64,000 nucleotides of DNA from Aestuariivivens sediminis (GCF_022662105.1 NZ_JAKMCP010000001.1:682001-746000), one strand, 5' to 3'. Numbered from the stretch's first letter, positions 16,095 through 26,262 are shown. Notes: generated by a model not told the origin, from the letters alone. A program made the numbers and translations.

Positions 16095-17273
16095 ATGAAA
16101 CCAGATTTATTTGAAGCCCCTGATTATTATAATCTAGACGAACTTTTAACAGAAGAACATAAATTGGTTCGTGATGCTGCTCGGGAATGGGTGAAACGCG
16201 AAGTGTCTCCAATTATTGAAGATTATGCCCAAAAAGCAGAATTTCCAACACAAATAATAAATGGCTTGGCCGAAATAGGTGCCTTTGGACCGTATATTCC
16301 CATGGAATATGGTGGTGCCGGATTAGATCAAATTTCTTATGGATTAATCATGCAGGAAATCGAGCGAGGCGACTCCGGTATACGCAGTACCGCCTCTGTA
16401 CAATCCTCTTTAGTCATGTATCCCATTTGGAAATACGGTAATGAAGAACAACGTCAAAAATATCTGCCAAAATTATCCAGTGGGGAATGGATAGGTTGTT
16501 TTGGATTAACAGAACCCGACCACGGAAGTAATCCTGGCGGGATGACCACTAATTTTAAAGATAAGGGAGACCACTATTTATTAAATGGTGCAAAGATGTG
16601 GATCAGTAATGCCCCTTTTGCCCAAATTGCAATTGTATGGGCTAAAAATGAAGAAGGCCGTATTCATGGACTAATTGTTGAACGTGGTATGGAGGGATTT
16701 TCAACACCTGAGACTCATAATAAATGGTCCTTACGCGCGTCTTCTACAGGTGAACTTATTTTCGACAACGTTAAAGTCCCTAAGGAAAACTTACTACCCA
16801 ATAAATCAGGTTTGGGTGCGCCTTTAGGTTGTTTGGATTCAGCTCGTTATGGTATTGCTTGGGGAGCCATTGGTGCAGCCATGGATTGTTATGATACTGC
16901 TTTGCGCTATAGCAAGGAGCGCACTCAATTTGGAAAACCGATTGGACAGTTTCAATTACAACAAAAAAAGCTTGCTGAAATGATTACTGAAATTACGAAA
17001 GCGCAACTGCTCACCTGGCGATTAGGGGTATTACGGAATGAGGGTCGTGCCACCTCAGCACAAATTTCCATGGCCAAACGTAATAATGTTGATATGGCTA
17101 TTCATATTGCGAGAGAGGCTCGTCAAATTCTAGGTGGTATGGGTATTACAGGTGAATACAGTATTATGCGCCATTCCATGAACCTTGAAAGCGTCATTAC
17201 TTATGAAGGCACCCACGATATCCATTTATTAATAACCGGATTGGACATCACCGGACTTAATGCATTTAAATAA
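16095..17273 (+). CDS. Acyl-CoA dehydrogenase, glutaryl-CoA dehydrogenase-like
   Basis: The 392-residue flavoprotein of the acyl-CoA dehydrogenase family has N-terminal helices, the FAD signature CFGLTEPDHGSNPGGM, and ERTQFGKPIGQFQLQQKKLAEM. The catalytic base region is ESVITYEGTHDIHLLITG, with Glu in YEGT as in glutaryl-CoA dehydrogenases. Glutaryl-CoA dehydrogenase (lysine/tryptophan breakdown) is the most likely role. A -7-like TAATTTTG lies shortly before the gene. Confidence 0.9.
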   Translation: MKPDLFEAPDYYNLDELLTEEHKLVRDAAREWVKREVSPIIEDYAQKAEFPTQIINGLAEIGAFGPYIPMEYGGAGLDQISYGLIMQEIERGDSGIRSTASVQSSLVMYPIWKYGNEEQRQKYLPKLSSGEWIGCFGLTEPDHGSNPGGMTTNFKDKGDHYLLNGAKMWISNAPFAQIAIVWAKNEEGRIHGLIVERGMEGFSTPETHNKWSLRASSTGELIFDNVKVPKENLLPNKSGLGAPLGCLDSARYGIAWGAIGAAMDCYDTALRYSKERTQFGKPIGQFQLQQKKLAEMITEITKAQLLTWRLGVLRNEGRATSAQISMAKRNNVDMAIHIAREARQILGGMGITGEYSIMRHSMNLESVITYEGTHDIHLLITGLDITGLNAFK

Positions 17274-17319
17274 TTCATAAAACAAGAAATCCATACATAA
17301 TTAATCTTTTTTTATAGAA

Positions 17320-17348
17320 TTGCAAGATTTCATTAATTTATATCTTTG
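17320..17348 (+). promoter_or_regulatory. Bacteroidota promoter for the SGNH hydrolase gene
   Basis: TTG at 17320-17322, 18 bases, then a perfect TATCTTTG at 17341-17348. The ATG follows 14 bases later, so the leader is very short. Confidence 0.7.
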
Positions 17349-17362
17349 CAAAAAATTCAAAA

Positions 17363-18088
17363 ATGAAAAAGATTAATTATGTATTGGCATGTTATTCTAT
17401 TATTATAGGCCTGGGTTGTTCTACACAACATTTACAGGATAATAATATTAATGAAGATTTCAATGAATCGGAAAGCCTTCAAACCACTTTCAGAATCTTA
17501 GCTTTAGGTGACAGTTATACTATCGGGCAAAGCGTATGTGAAAGTTGTAAATTTCCTGAACAATTAAAGGACAGTCTTGTCCGTAAATTTGAAGCCAATT
17601 ATCAATTTGAACTAAAAATTATTGCTACCACTGGATGGACTACGACCAATTTAATTCGTGCCATTGAAACGGAAAACATCACTAATGAATATGATTTAGT
17701 TACACTCTTAATAGGTGTTAATAATCAGTATCAAAACAAATCCTTTTCCATATACGAATCAGAATTTCCGGAACTTGTAAATACAGCCATTGCTAAGGGG
17801 AAAAGTGACAAAAATAACTGCATAGTTATTTCTATACCAGACTATGCCTATACCCCTTTTGGGAATGGAAATGAGTCCATTTCATCCGACATTGATTCTT
17901 ATAATAATTTTGCTGAAAATTATTGTGAAACAAATGGTATTACTTATATAAATATCACACCCATTACAAGATTAGGATTAGAACAACCTGAATTAGTGGC
18001 TTCAGATGGGTTACATCCCTCAAAATTAGCTTACAGCAAATTTGTAGAACTCATGTTGCCTTATGCCATAAATAAGCTAAAAGATTAA
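17363..18088 (+). CDS. SGNH/GDSL-type hydrolase lipoprotein
   Basis: The 241-residue protein has a lipoprotein signal (SIIIGLGC). The SGNH blocks are ALGDSYTIG (catalytic Ser), a Gly-containing block near ATTGWTT, LIGVNNQY (block III Asn), and SDGLHPSKLAYSKF (catalytic Asp and His). It is an esterase or lipase acting outside the cytoplasm; the substrate cannot be told from sequence. Confidence 0.9.
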   Translation: MKKINYVLACYSIIIGLGCSTQHLQDNNINEDFNESESLQTTFRILALGDSYTIGQSVCESCKFPEQLKDSLVRKFEANYQFELKIIATTGWTTTNLIRAIETENITNEYDLVTLLIGVNNQYQNKSFSIYESEFPELVNTAIAKGKSDKNNCIVISIPDYAYTPFGNGNESISSDIDSYNNFAENYCETNGITYINITPITRLGLEQPELVASDGLHPSKLAYSKFVELMLPYAINKLKD

Positions 18089-18096
18089 TCTTTTTT
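18079..18096 (+). terminator. Short terminator-like palindrome overlapping the hydrolase stop
   Basis: AAAAGATTAATCTTTT is a perfect 16-base palindrome that includes the stop codon, followed by more T. The stem is short and AT-only, so it is weak. Confidence 0.4.
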
Positions 18097-18177
18097 ATCT
18101 CAACCTTACCACATATAAATTCAATTAAAGAATTAAAGTTTTACTGATTATCTCCTCATAAATGTACTTACAAAACT

Positions 18178-18185
18178 TATATTTG
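18178..18185 (+). promoter_or_regulatory. -7 element for the CxxxCH protein and barrel genes
   Basis: TATATTTG matches TAnnTTTG fully. It lies 14 bases before the TTG start at 18200, giving a very short leader. Confidence 0.6.
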
Positions 18186-18199
18186 TAAAAAGTTTTGCC

Positions 18200-18571
18200 T
18201 TGCATAAAACAGTTGCTGTAAGTTTGGTTTTCTTGTATGTCATAGCCATGTTAAGGCCTATACAACCTTATTTGGAATATGCTCTTAACCATGAGTATAT
18301 TGCCAATTTTTTGTGTATGAATAAGGAAAAACCTGAACTGCAGTGTAATGGGAAATGTCATTTAACCAAAGAACTAAAAAAACAGCAGGAACAAGAACCA
18401 TTTTCGGCATTGTCTGTTTCTATGGAGCATTACCCCATAGGATTTGTTACCATTTTTCAAATCAATGGATTATCAATTTGCTCTTTGAACGTTAATCGCA
18501 TATATTCTTATAATCGTCTATATCAATTTAACTATTGTCAGGATAAGTCACAGCCTCCAGAGCTTGTCTAA
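18200..18571 (+). CDS. Small membrane-associated protein with CNGKCH motif
   Basis: The 123-residue protein is read from a TTG start at 18200. The next in-frame ATG (18248) would remove the hydrophobic N terminus TVAVSLVFLYVIAMLRPIQ. A short charged region contains LQCNGKCHLTKEL, a CxxxCH group that may bind a metal. The family occurs in Flavobacteriaceae next to the same type of His/Met-rich outer-membrane protein that follows here at 18647. A role in copper or other metal handling is inference. Confidence 0.6.
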   Translation: MHKTVAVSLVFLYVIAMLRPIQPYLEYALNHEYIANFLCMNKEKPELQCNGKCHLTKELKKQQEQEPFSALSVSMEHYPIGFVTIFQINGLSICSLNVNRIYSYNRLYQFNYCQDKSQPPELV

Positions 18572-18646
18572 TCCGTTTTCTTCTTCTCTTTAGAAGATTT
18601 TATCAAAGACTTCATTATACATAGTAAATATTTTAAACATAATACA

Positions 18647-19687
18647 ATGAAACATTTTTTCATTGCAATGCTATGCGTTGCAACAACTTATATACATGCT
18701 CAGCATGAGCATCATAATCATGAAGCACACATGCAACCGAATTTATGGACCAATAACAGAGCAGACGGTCATGCGCCTATTTCTGTAATGGGAGATCACA
18801 TACATCACAAAGGAGGGGTTATGATTTCTTATCGCTATATGACTATGGACATGAGAGAATTAAGAGAAGGCACCAACGATAAAACAAATGCTGACGCACA
18901 TGCCAAATACATGGTAGCACCTCAAGATATGGTTATGAACATGCATATGCTGGGGGCCATGTATGCCCCATCGAATACCTTAACCTTTATGGTTATGGCT
19001 AATTACTTAGAACAGAGCATGAATTTACAAATGCGTGACGGTAATCAATTTTCAACCCGAACCGATGGATTTGGTGACCTTTCTATAAATACCCTTTATA
19101 GGATATTTAATAAAAATCAAAAAGCCATGCATGGACAATTAGGCCTATCTTTACCCACCGGAAGCATAGAAGAAAAAGCCGTTTTACCCATGTCTATGGG
19201 TAATGCTTTGCAGTTACCCTACCCCATGCAAACGGGCACAGGGTCCTTTGGCGTAAATTTGGGGTTAACTTATTTGGGACAGAACAATAAATTATCCTGG
19301 GGGCACCAACTTATGGCAGCCTTAAGTTTAAATGAAAATGACCAAGATTACAGATTTGGAAACCGTTATAGTCTAAACCATTGGCTGTCTGCTAGAGCGG
19401 GAAATAATTTAAGTGTTTCCATAAGAATAGAAGGTCTGTTTATTGATGAAATTCATGGCTCAAGCCCACTGCTAAATCCCATGATGGTAAGCACAGCGGA
19501 TAGTTCTAACTCGGGAGCAACAATCGTTAATTCTGGTTTTGGTTTAAACTATATGATTACCAATGGTCACTTAAGAGATTTTAGGGTTTCTGCCGAAATT
19601 TCAACACCACTTTACCAAGATTTAAATGGGATTCAGTTAAAGCAAAACTACAATATCACATTTGGAGTACAGCAGGCTTTTCATTGA
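18647..19687 (+). CDS. His/Met-rich outer-membrane beta-barrel protein
   Basis: The 346-residue protein has a signal peptide ending YIHAQ. Immediately after it comes a His-rich stretch (HEHHNHEAHM), and many Met residues follow (YRYMTMDMRELREG, MVMNMHMLGAMY). The body has repeated amphipathic strands and ends NITFGVQQAFH, as expected for an outer-membrane barrel related to Phenol_MetA_deg-type transporters. The His/Met content suggests copper or silver contact. It is next to the CNGKCH protein, 75 bases apart. Confidence 0.78.
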   Translation: MKHFFIAMLCVATTYIHAQHEHHNHEAHMQPNLWTNNRADGHAPISVMGDHIHHKGGVMISYRYMTMDMRELREGTNDKTNADAHAKYMVAPQDMVMNMHMLGAMYAPSNTLTFMVMANYLEQSMNLQMRDGNQFSTRTDGFGDLSINTLYRIFNKNQKAMHGQLGLSLPTGSIEEKAVLPMSMGNALQLPYPMQTGTGSFGVNLGLTYLGQNNKLSWGHQLMAALSLNENDQDYRFGNRYSLNHWLSARAGNNLSVSIRIEGLFIDEIHGSSPLLNPMMVSTADSSNSGATIVNSGFGLNYMITNGHLRDFRVSAEISTPLYQDLNGIQLKQNYNITFGVQQAFH

Positions 19688-19820
19688 GCAATTCAGAATT
19701 TTAACAAAAATTTTTGATGGGATAAAAGGCAGCCTGTTATGTATACCTAATTAATTATTAAGGTTTTATGGTTAAACGAACCTTCAAAATGATTAAAGAT
19801 TATTGTTTACATTTACCTCT

Positions 19821-20720
19821 ATGTTTTCAACTAACAAAAGACTGAACAATGCTTACCAAAATGCTAAGGTAATCTATTTTGATGATGATGATAAATTCAT
19901 CTTGTTTAGTGATTGTCATCGGGGGGATAATAGTTTTGCCGATGATTTTGCCAACAACAGAAACATCTATTACCATGCCCTAAAGCATTACTTCAATGAG
20001 GGATTTCATTATCTCGAAATCGGTGATGGTGATGAACTATGGGAAAACCTGTCATTTGAGGCCATTTTTAATGCTCATAAAAATGTTTATCTCTTGTTAA
20101 AACGGTTTTATCTAGCGGGTAGATTACATATGATATGGGGCAACCATGATATGGTATACAAAAATCCCGAGTATGTTGAAAAGCATTTGTCCACCTATTT
20201 TGAACCTAAATCTGGTGAAACAACAGATTTACTTAAGGGAATAACCTATCATGAAGGCCTTGTATTAAAACATCGCAAATCCGATCAGCTACTATTTTTA
20301 ACTCATGGACATCAAGCCGACTGGTGGAATTTTGTTTTCTGGAAATTGAGCAGGTTTATGGTACGCATACTTTGGAAACCTTTAAACGTGATGGGCATTG
20401 CAGATCCGACAAGTCCTGCTAAAAATTACAGAGAACTTATAAAGGTTGAACGAAGAACTAAAAGATGGATTAGAGACAACAACAACCTTCTTACTATAGT
20501 TGGGCATACCCACAGGCCACGTTTTCCAGAACCAGGAGATGTCGCTTATTTTAACGACGGGAGTTGCGTGCATCCCAGAAGTATTACAGGTATTGAAATT
20601 GAAAATGGGATGATTTCACTCATCAAATGGCATATAGAAACCACAGATGATGGTGTCCTCAAAATTGTTAGAGTACTACTTGAAGGACCACAAAAATTAA
20701 CATCGTATATAACCAGTTAA
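19821..20720 (+). CDS. Metallophosphoesterase (calcineurin-like)
   Basis: The metal-binding blocks of the family are in order: FSDCHRGDN, GDGDELWEN, WGNHDMVY, LTHGHQADWW and VGHTHRPRF. I chose the ATG at 19821 (299 residues); a longer frame from TTG 19803 adds six residues. There is no signal peptide. The length and the closing WHIETTDDG region are similar to UDP-diacylglucosamine pyrophosphatase-like and Ser/Thr phosphatase-like members, so the substrate is unclear. Its stop overlaps the stop of the convergent gene at 20717. Confidence 0.87.
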   Translation: MFSTNKRLNNAYQNAKVIYFDDDDKFILFSDCHRGDNSFADDFANNRNIYYHALKHYFNEGFHYLEIGDGDELWENLSFEAIFNAHKNVYLLLKRFYLAGRLHMIWGNHDMVYKNPEYVEKHLSTYFEPKSGETTDLLKGITYHEGLVLKHRKSDQLLFLTHGHQADWWNFVFWKLSRFMVRILWKPLNVMGIADPTSPAKNYRELIKVERRTKRWIRDNNNLLTIVGHTHRPRFPEPGDVAYFNDGSCVHPRSITGIEIENGMISLIKWHIETTDDGVLKIVRVLLEGPQKLTSYITS

Positions 20721-21058
20721 ATATCTTGTTTGGATGATCCATTATTCCAATATTGTGGTTTGGCATCTTTAGTTTCTTGATTCCAATACCCTCTGGTTAC
20801 TTTTCGTCCATCGAAGGTTTCCAGCTTTCGCTGAAACACCCATATGGTTGGGTTAAAAACCATATCAGTAACAGCAACGGTATACAATTGAGGGTCTTCT
20901 TCCGATTTTCTCTTATCTTCTTCAGTAATGACCTCGAATCCGTTATACTCTAATAAATCCTTCAAGAATTCCTTTCTGTTTTCAGTGACCCCTTTTTCAA
21001 CAAAAGTAACTCTTGTATCCCCAATATTACCAAACATATGCTTTCCAGATAATGACAT
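20717..21058 (-). CDS. Conserved hypothetical protein, last gene of the kor-nuo operon
   Basis: The 113-residue soluble protein has no signal peptide and no cofactor motif. It begins MSLSGKHMFGNIGDTRVTF and contains VTEEDKRKS-like charged stretches and ETFDGRKVTRGYW. It starts 7 bases after the nuoN stop, so it is co-transcribed with complex I. A role in complex I assembly or metabolism is only inferred from position. Confidence 0.72.
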   Translation of the reverse strand: MSLSGKHMFGNIGDTRVTFVEKGVTENRKEFLKDLLEYNGFEVITEEDKRKSEEDPQLYTVAVTDMVFNPTIWVFQRKLETFDGRKVTRGYWNQETKDAKPQYWNNGSSKQDI

Positions 21059-21065
21059 CGTATTT

Positions 21066-22493
21066 TTATTGAAGGTTAATACTCAATTCATAAATATATT
21101 CATATAGCGGGCTGTAAATACCAAGAATTAAAATACCTATAACGGTTATTAATAACCCCAATCTCATATATATTTTATTCTTAAAATATGGTATCGCATT
21201 ATTACTCTTTCGTAAAAACATGGCCCTAACTACTAATAAATAGTAGTACAGGGAGATGGTTACGTTAACAACCGCTAAAAAGACCAAAAAATAGTACCCC
21301 TCGCTGGCGGCTGCTGTAAACAAAAAGAATTTACCAAAAAATCCGGCAACTGGAGGTATTCCAGCCAAAGAGAACAATGCAAGCATCATAATTAAGCTTA
21401 GGTTAGGGTTGGTCCTATACAGCCCCTCATAATCACTCATAAGTTCCTTACCTGTTTGAAGAGATATGGCTTGAACAACACCAAAGGCGGCCAAATTTGA
21501 AAATATATAAATTAAAACAAAATATATTACGGTTGCTGCTCCCAGTTGATTGCCTATAATCAATCCTAAAAGGATAAAACCGGCTTGAGCAATTGAAGAA
21601 TACGCTAAAAAGCGTTTCATATTTTGCTGTCTAAGTGCAAACAAATTCCCTATAAACATGGTAGCAATTGCAATAATATAAAGCAGTTTTTCCCAAATTC
21701 CGATTAAAGGTTTTAATACTGTGAACAATAAAATCATTAAGATAAAAACTGCTGCACCCTTTGAAATAACGGATAAATAGGAGGCTATTGCTATGGGAGA
21801 TCCTTCATATACATCTGCCGTCCAAAAATGAAATGGTACTAATGAAATTTTGAATGCAAGACCTGAAAAGAATAAAACAAAACCTAAGATGGTTAAACTA
21901 TCAGGGCTTATAGCTGTAATAACATCACTAAAGTAAATCGATCCGCTTGTGGCATACAATAATGATATCCCCATAAGTGCTGTTCCCGAAGCCATAGCTG
22001 CCGATAGTATTAATTTTATACCGGCTTCACTGGATATACGCTTTGTGGTTTCATAAGCGGCCAAACCGGCTACAGGAAGTGTTGATAACTCCAGTCCTAA
22101 ATAAAACATAAGGAAATCTCCAGAGGAGATCATAAAGTACATTCCAAAAAGAGAAGAGAACAGAAGGACAAAGAACTCAGTACCTCTTCCGTGTTTCATT
22201 ATTTTTTCCTGTATCCAATCACCAGATTGTAACAATAAAATTAAAACTCCAACATTTAGAATACTTTTAAAACACTGAATTAAGGTGTTGGTTCGATACA
22301 TCCCTCCGAACAAACTACCATCATCTAAATTAAAGAAACCAACAGCAGTATGTATTCCAAATAAAAAGATCGCCAGATGTATAACGGCATCTTTCTTGGC
22401 CTGAGTTATAAAAATCTCTCCTATTATCAGTAATAAAATAACTGCCAATAGTATGACCTCAAACCGCATTAACAAAAAGTTACTGAAATCCAT
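21066..22493 (-). CDS. nuoN: Complex I subunit NuoN
   Basis: The 475-residue antiporter-like membrane subunit contains the conserved segments GLELSTLPVAGLAAYE, LVPFHFWTADVYEGSPIAIASYL and FLAYSSIAQAGFILLG. It forms part of the proton-pumping arm, next to NuoM. It lies 20 bases after nuoM and 7 bases before the final operon gene. Confidence 0.96.
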   Translation of the reverse strand: MDFSNFLLMRFEVILLAVILLLIIGEIFITQAKKDAVIHLAIFLFGIHTAVGFFNLDDGSLFGGMYRTNTLIQCFKSILNVGVLILLLQSGDWIQEKIMKHGRGTEFFVLLFSSLFGMYFMISSGDFLMFYLGLELSTLPVAGLAAYETTKRISSEAGIKLILSAAMASGTALMGISLLYATSGSIYFSDVITAISPDSLTILGFVLFFSGLAFKISLVPFHFWTADVYEGSPIAIASYLSVISKGAAVFILMILLFTVLKPLIGIWEKLLYIIAIATMFIGNLFALRQQNMKRFLAYSSIAQAGFILLGLIIGNQLGAATVIYFVLIYIFSNLAAFGVVQAISLQTGKELMSDYEGLYRTNPNLSLIMMLALFSLAGIPPVAGFFGKFFLFTAAASEGYYFLVFLAVVNVTISLYYYLLVVRAMFLRKSNNAIPYFKNKIYMRLGLLITVIGILILGIYSPLYEYIYELSINLQ

Positions 22494-22513
22494 TTTAGTT
22501 GTGTTCTTTAATT

Positions 22514-24001
22514 TTATAATAAGCCCTGTATAAAGGGTTGTAAACTTTCTAAAATCATATTACTAATCCAAAGTGGTGCCACACCAATACCTACTATAGG
22601 GACTAACAAAAGTAATATTCCCAATTTTTCAAACCATGTAACTCTTTCTAACTTTAGATAAGCTACATTTTTAACAGGTCCCATAAGCATTATACCAACG
22701 ACTCTAAGAATATAAACTGCCGTTATCACTATAACCGTAACAGAAAGAATCGTGGCTATTCTAACAAATAAACTGTCGTTTTGAAAAGCTCCTACAAAAA
22801 TGTTCATTTCGGCTACAAAACCACTAAATCCCGGAAGCCCCAGCGACGCCAATCCAGCTATCACATATATAGTGGAAATAAAAGGTATTACCTTAAGTAA
22901 GCCACCAAGTTCAGCAATATTTCTCGTATGCGTCCTTTCATAAATCATTCCGATTAATGCAAAAAACAAAGCGGTCATAAAACCATGTGAAAGCGATTGT
23001 ATTATGGCCCCATTCCATGCCGTTTTATTTAACATTAAAAGTGCAAACAAGACCAATCCCAAATGACTTACGGAAGAATAGGCATTAATATACTTAAGAT
23101 CGGTTTGTTTGATAGCACTAAATGCGCCATAAACTACCCCTATTACAGAAAGGATGATAAATATCCACGACCACTCTTTTGCGCCCTCCGGTAACAAATA
23201 CATGGCCACTCTAAAAACGCCATACCCACCCAATTTCATTAGCACTCCCGCATGTAACATTGAAACTGCCGTAGGAGCTGATGCATGACCATCGGGAGAC
23301 CAAGTATGAAATGGAAATAAGGCTCCTATAACTGCAAAACCAACAAAAGTCAACGGAAAAAATAACTTCTGTGCCTCGATTGGAATGTTAACTTTTGCGA
23401 TTTCCAATATATTAAATGTTAAGGCTCCACCATCCGCATCCGAATTAAAATAGATCCCCAAAATTCCAATCAATAAAATAGCAGATGCACCCATAAGCAT
23501 CAATGTTAATTTCATGGCAGAAAATTCCCTTGGTCCTGACCCCCAGATACCTATGAGTAAATACATTGGAATAACAGCAATCTCGAAAAAGACAAACATG
23601 GTGAAAAGATCCATTGAAATAAAGAATCCATAAACACCAATTGACAGTACAATAAGAGAAATAAAAAATTCTTTTGGCAAATCAAACATTTTCCATGAAA
23701 TGAATACCCCGGCTAAAACCACAATAGAGGTTAACAGTAACAAAGCCACTGAAATGCCATCAACACCAACACTGTAATGTATATTAAAAGGTGCAAACCA
23801 AACTATATCTTTAGTAAACACCATGAGACTATCATTTACAGCCCGTTCCTTAAAATAACTAAACACCAAATTAATGGCCATACTTAGTTGAATTATACTT
23901 CCGATCATGGCTGTAATTCTGGCCTGTCTCAAGTTTTTAGTAAACAATAATACCGTAATGCTAATTATAGGTACAAGAATAAAAAGTGATAAAATATCCA
24001 T
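22514..24001 (-). CDS. nuoM: Complex I subunit NuoM
   Basis: The 495-residue antiporter-like membrane subunit has FPFHTWSPDGHASAPTAVSM (lysine/histidine channel region) and YINAYSSVSHLGLVLFA. It shows 13-14 hydrophobic segments. It is 12 bases after nuoL. It takes part in proton translocation. Confidence 0.96.
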   Translation of the reverse strand: MDILSLFILVPIISITVLLFTKNLRQARITAMIGSIIQLSMAINLVFSYFKERAVNDSLMVFTKDIVWFAPFNIHYSVGVDGISVALLLLTSIVVLAGVFISWKMFDLPKEFFISLIVLSIGVYGFFISMDLFTMFVFFEIAVIPMYLLIGIWGSGPREFSAMKLTLMLMGASAILLIGILGIYFNSDADGGALTFNILEIAKVNIPIEAQKLFFPLTFVGFAVIGALFPFHTWSPDGHASAPTAVSMLHAGVLMKLGGYGVFRVAMYLLPEGAKEWSWIFIILSVIGVVYGAFSAIKQTDLKYINAYSSVSHLGLVLFALLMLNKTAWNGAIIQSLSHGFMTALFFALIGMIYERTHTRNIAELGGLLKVIPFISTIYVIAGLASLGLPGFSGFVAEMNIFVGAFQNDSLFVRIATILSVTVIVITAVYILRVVGIMLMGPVKNVAYLKLERVTWFEKLGILLLLVPIVGIGVAPLWISNMILESLQPFIQGLL

Positions 24002-24013
24002 ATTAATTTGTTA

Positions 24014-25930
24014 TCATGTCCAGAAATAAATAAACACCAATCCTATAACAACCGCTCCCGCAATAAATGCAAAGGCATAATCCTGTACTCTACCGGACTG
24101 CAATCCTTTAATTTTTTTTGATGTTCCCACCGTCGTATTTCCAATACCAACCATGGTCCCATCAACATACTTTCTGTCAAATTTTGCAATGGGCTCTGAA
24201 ACTCTTTTAAAAAATATCTTCTTAGCCACAAACATATAAATCTCATCAAAGTAAAATTTATTACTCGTCCACTTATAAAACATTCCAAATCCAATCGCCC
24301 ATTTATCAGCTAATGAGTTCTCTTTTTTATAAAATACCCAAGCCAAGGCAATCCCAATTAATCCTACTACAGTGGCAACAGCTGCCAAAGGATAATTTAA
24401 ATGGGCTTCGAAACCTACCTTATTAGGCGATATAAATTCACTAAATGGTATAAATCCTACTGTCATACTTAGAAAAGCTAAAACCAAAAGTGGAAAGGTC
24501 ATAGATAAAGGTGATTCTTTGGGGGTATGTTCATAGGTGTTATCCTTTCCCCAAAAAATTCCAAAGTAAATTCTAAACATATAAAAAGCTGTAAGCCCGG
24601 CAACGAATACCCCAACAAAATAAATCAGTTTATCCTGTTCAAAAGCTGCAACCAGTATCTCATCCTTACTCCAAAAGCCCGCAAAAGGTGGCACTCCCGA
24701 AATGGCCAAAGCTGCAATTAAAAAGGTGGTGTTCGTAATGGGCATATATTTTCGTAATCCCCCCATATCTTTTAAATAATTGCTGTGAACCGCATGGATT
24801 ACCGAACCAGCTCCCAAAAACAATAAGGCTTTAAACATAGCATGGGTAAACAAATGGAACATTGAAGCCATAAAGCCCACACCCTCATGACCGTCATAAC
24901 CCGAAACACCTAAGGCCAACATCATATAGCCCAATTGTGACATGGTAGAAAAGGCCAGAACGCGTTTAATATCGGTTTGAGTAATTGCAATAATGGCAGC
25001 AAATAATGCCGAAAAGGCACCAACATATGTCACTATATTGAGCACAAAGCCATTATCGACAAAGTAGTACATAGGGAATAACCGTGCTACTAAAAATATC
25101 CCTGCAACCACCATTGTTGCCGCATGTATCAATGCCGATACGGGCGTTGGACCCTCCATGGCATCGGGCAACCATATGTGCAATGGAAACATAGCAGACT
25201 TACCTGCACCTCCCATAAAAATCAATATTAAAGCCCAGGTTAAAGCAGACAACCCCATAAAAGAAGATGAAGCCCAATTTAATATGGCACTACCTTCAGG
25301 ATTATTTAATGTTTCGAAATCAAATGTTCCGGTATAATATCCTACAATTAAGATTCCGATTAAAAATCCAAAATCGGCAAAACGGGTAACAACAAAAGCT
25401 TTTTTTGCGGCTGCAATAGCGGAGGTCTTGGTATAATAATACCCTATTAACAAATAAGAAGACACCCCTACCAATTCCCAGAAAATATAAATTTGGAACA
25501 GGTTGGTAGCCAAAACCAAACCAAACATGGAAAAGGTAAATAATGAAAGGAAGGCAAAGAATTTGGTATAGCCGTCATCACCTTTCATATAACCCCTACT
25601 ATAAATATGTACCATAAGGGAAACAACTGATACAACAATGAGCATCATAACCGATATGGGGTCAATTAAAATACCCATGTCGATGTGAAGGCTATCGGTA
25701 AAATTCATCCAAACAGTCTTTTGAGAAAAAGTTTGAAAAACACCATCGACATTACCACTTACAAAAAAATATTGGTAGGCTGCATAAATTGACATCAATG
25801 CTGAGGCCAATAATCCAAATACGCCAACATAACCAGAAACTGAGGGTTTAATCCTTTGATTAAAGATTCCAAGTAGTAAAAAAACCACCAATGGAATGGC
25901 CGGAATTAATATTATGTAACTAATGTTCAT
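24014..25930 (-). CDS. nuoL: Complex I subunit NuoL
   Basis: The 638-residue distal antiporter-like subunit has FWELVGVSSYLLIGYYY, FPLHIWLPDAMEGPTPVSAL and KRVLAFSTMSQLGYMMLA. A long C-terminal extension reaching a last membrane helix fits the lateral helix of NuoL. It is 12 bases after nuoK. Confidence 0.96.
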   Translation of the reverse strand: MNISYIILIPAIPLVVFLLLGIFNQRIKPSVSGYVGVFGLLASALMSIYAAYQYFFVSGNVDGVFQTFSQKTVWMNFTDSLHIDMGILIDPISVMMLIVVSVVSLMVHIYSRGYMKGDDGYTKFFAFLSLFTFSMFGLVLATNLFQIYIFWELVGVSSYLLIGYYYTKTSAIAAAKKAFVVTRFADFGFLIGILIVGYYTGTFDFETLNNPEGSAILNWASSSFMGLSALTWALILIFMGGAGKSAMFPLHIWLPDAMEGPTPVSALIHAATMVVAGIFLVARLFPMYYFVDNGFVLNIVTYVGAFSALFAAIIAITQTDIKRVLAFSTMSQLGYMMLALGVSGYDGHEGVGFMASMFHLFTHAMFKALLFLGAGSVIHAVHSNYLKDMGGLRKYMPITNTTFLIAALAISGVPPFAGFWSKDEILVAAFEQDKLIYFVGVFVAGLTAFYMFRIYFGIFWGKDNTYEHTPKESPLSMTFPLLVLAFLSMTVGFIPFSEFISPNKVGFEAHLNYPLAAVATVVGLIGIALAWVFYKKENSLADKWAIGFGMFYKWTSNKFYFDEIYMFVAKKIFFKRVSEPIAKFDRKYVDGTMVGIGNTTVGTSKKIKGLQSGRVQDYAFAFIAGAVVIGLVFIYFWT

Positions 25931-25942
25931 ATACTAAATCAA

Positions 25943-26260
25943 TTAATACTTCATCACTTCAGTATCTTTAACTTCAACAGAACTTATCTGCCTGTAAAGA
26001 TTTATAATTATGGCTACAGCCAGTGCCGTTTCTGCAGCGGCAACCGCAATAATAAATATTGAAAAAATAACACCCTGTAATATATCGGGATATAAATATT
26101 TGTTTATAATTACAAAATTTACAACTGATGCGTTCAAAATCATTTCTACCGATATTAAAATCGATATCAGATTCTTTCTTGTAAGAAATCCATAAACACC
26201 AATAAAAAATAAAATAGTAGTTAAGGTTAAGACATCGTAAATGGAAATACCTTCAATCAT
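25943..26260 (-). CDS. nuoK: Complex I subunit NuoK
   Basis: The 105-residue, three-helix membrane subunit has conserved Glu residues in the second and third helices (LISVEMILNASVVNF, VAAAETALAVAIIINLYR). It is two bases downstream of nuoJ. It is part of the E-channel region of complex I. Confidence 0.96.
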   Translation of the reverse strand: MIEGISIYDVLTLTTILFFIGVYGFLTRKNLISILISVEMILNASVVNFVIINKYLYPDILQGVIFSIFIIAVAAAETALAVAIIINLYRQISSVEVKDTEVMKY

Positions 26261-26262
26261 AA

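Noticed and set aside
24043-24294. Antisense-frame and overlapping frames inside nuoL and other genes
   Set aside because: They are shadows of strongly conserved genes, without independent signals.
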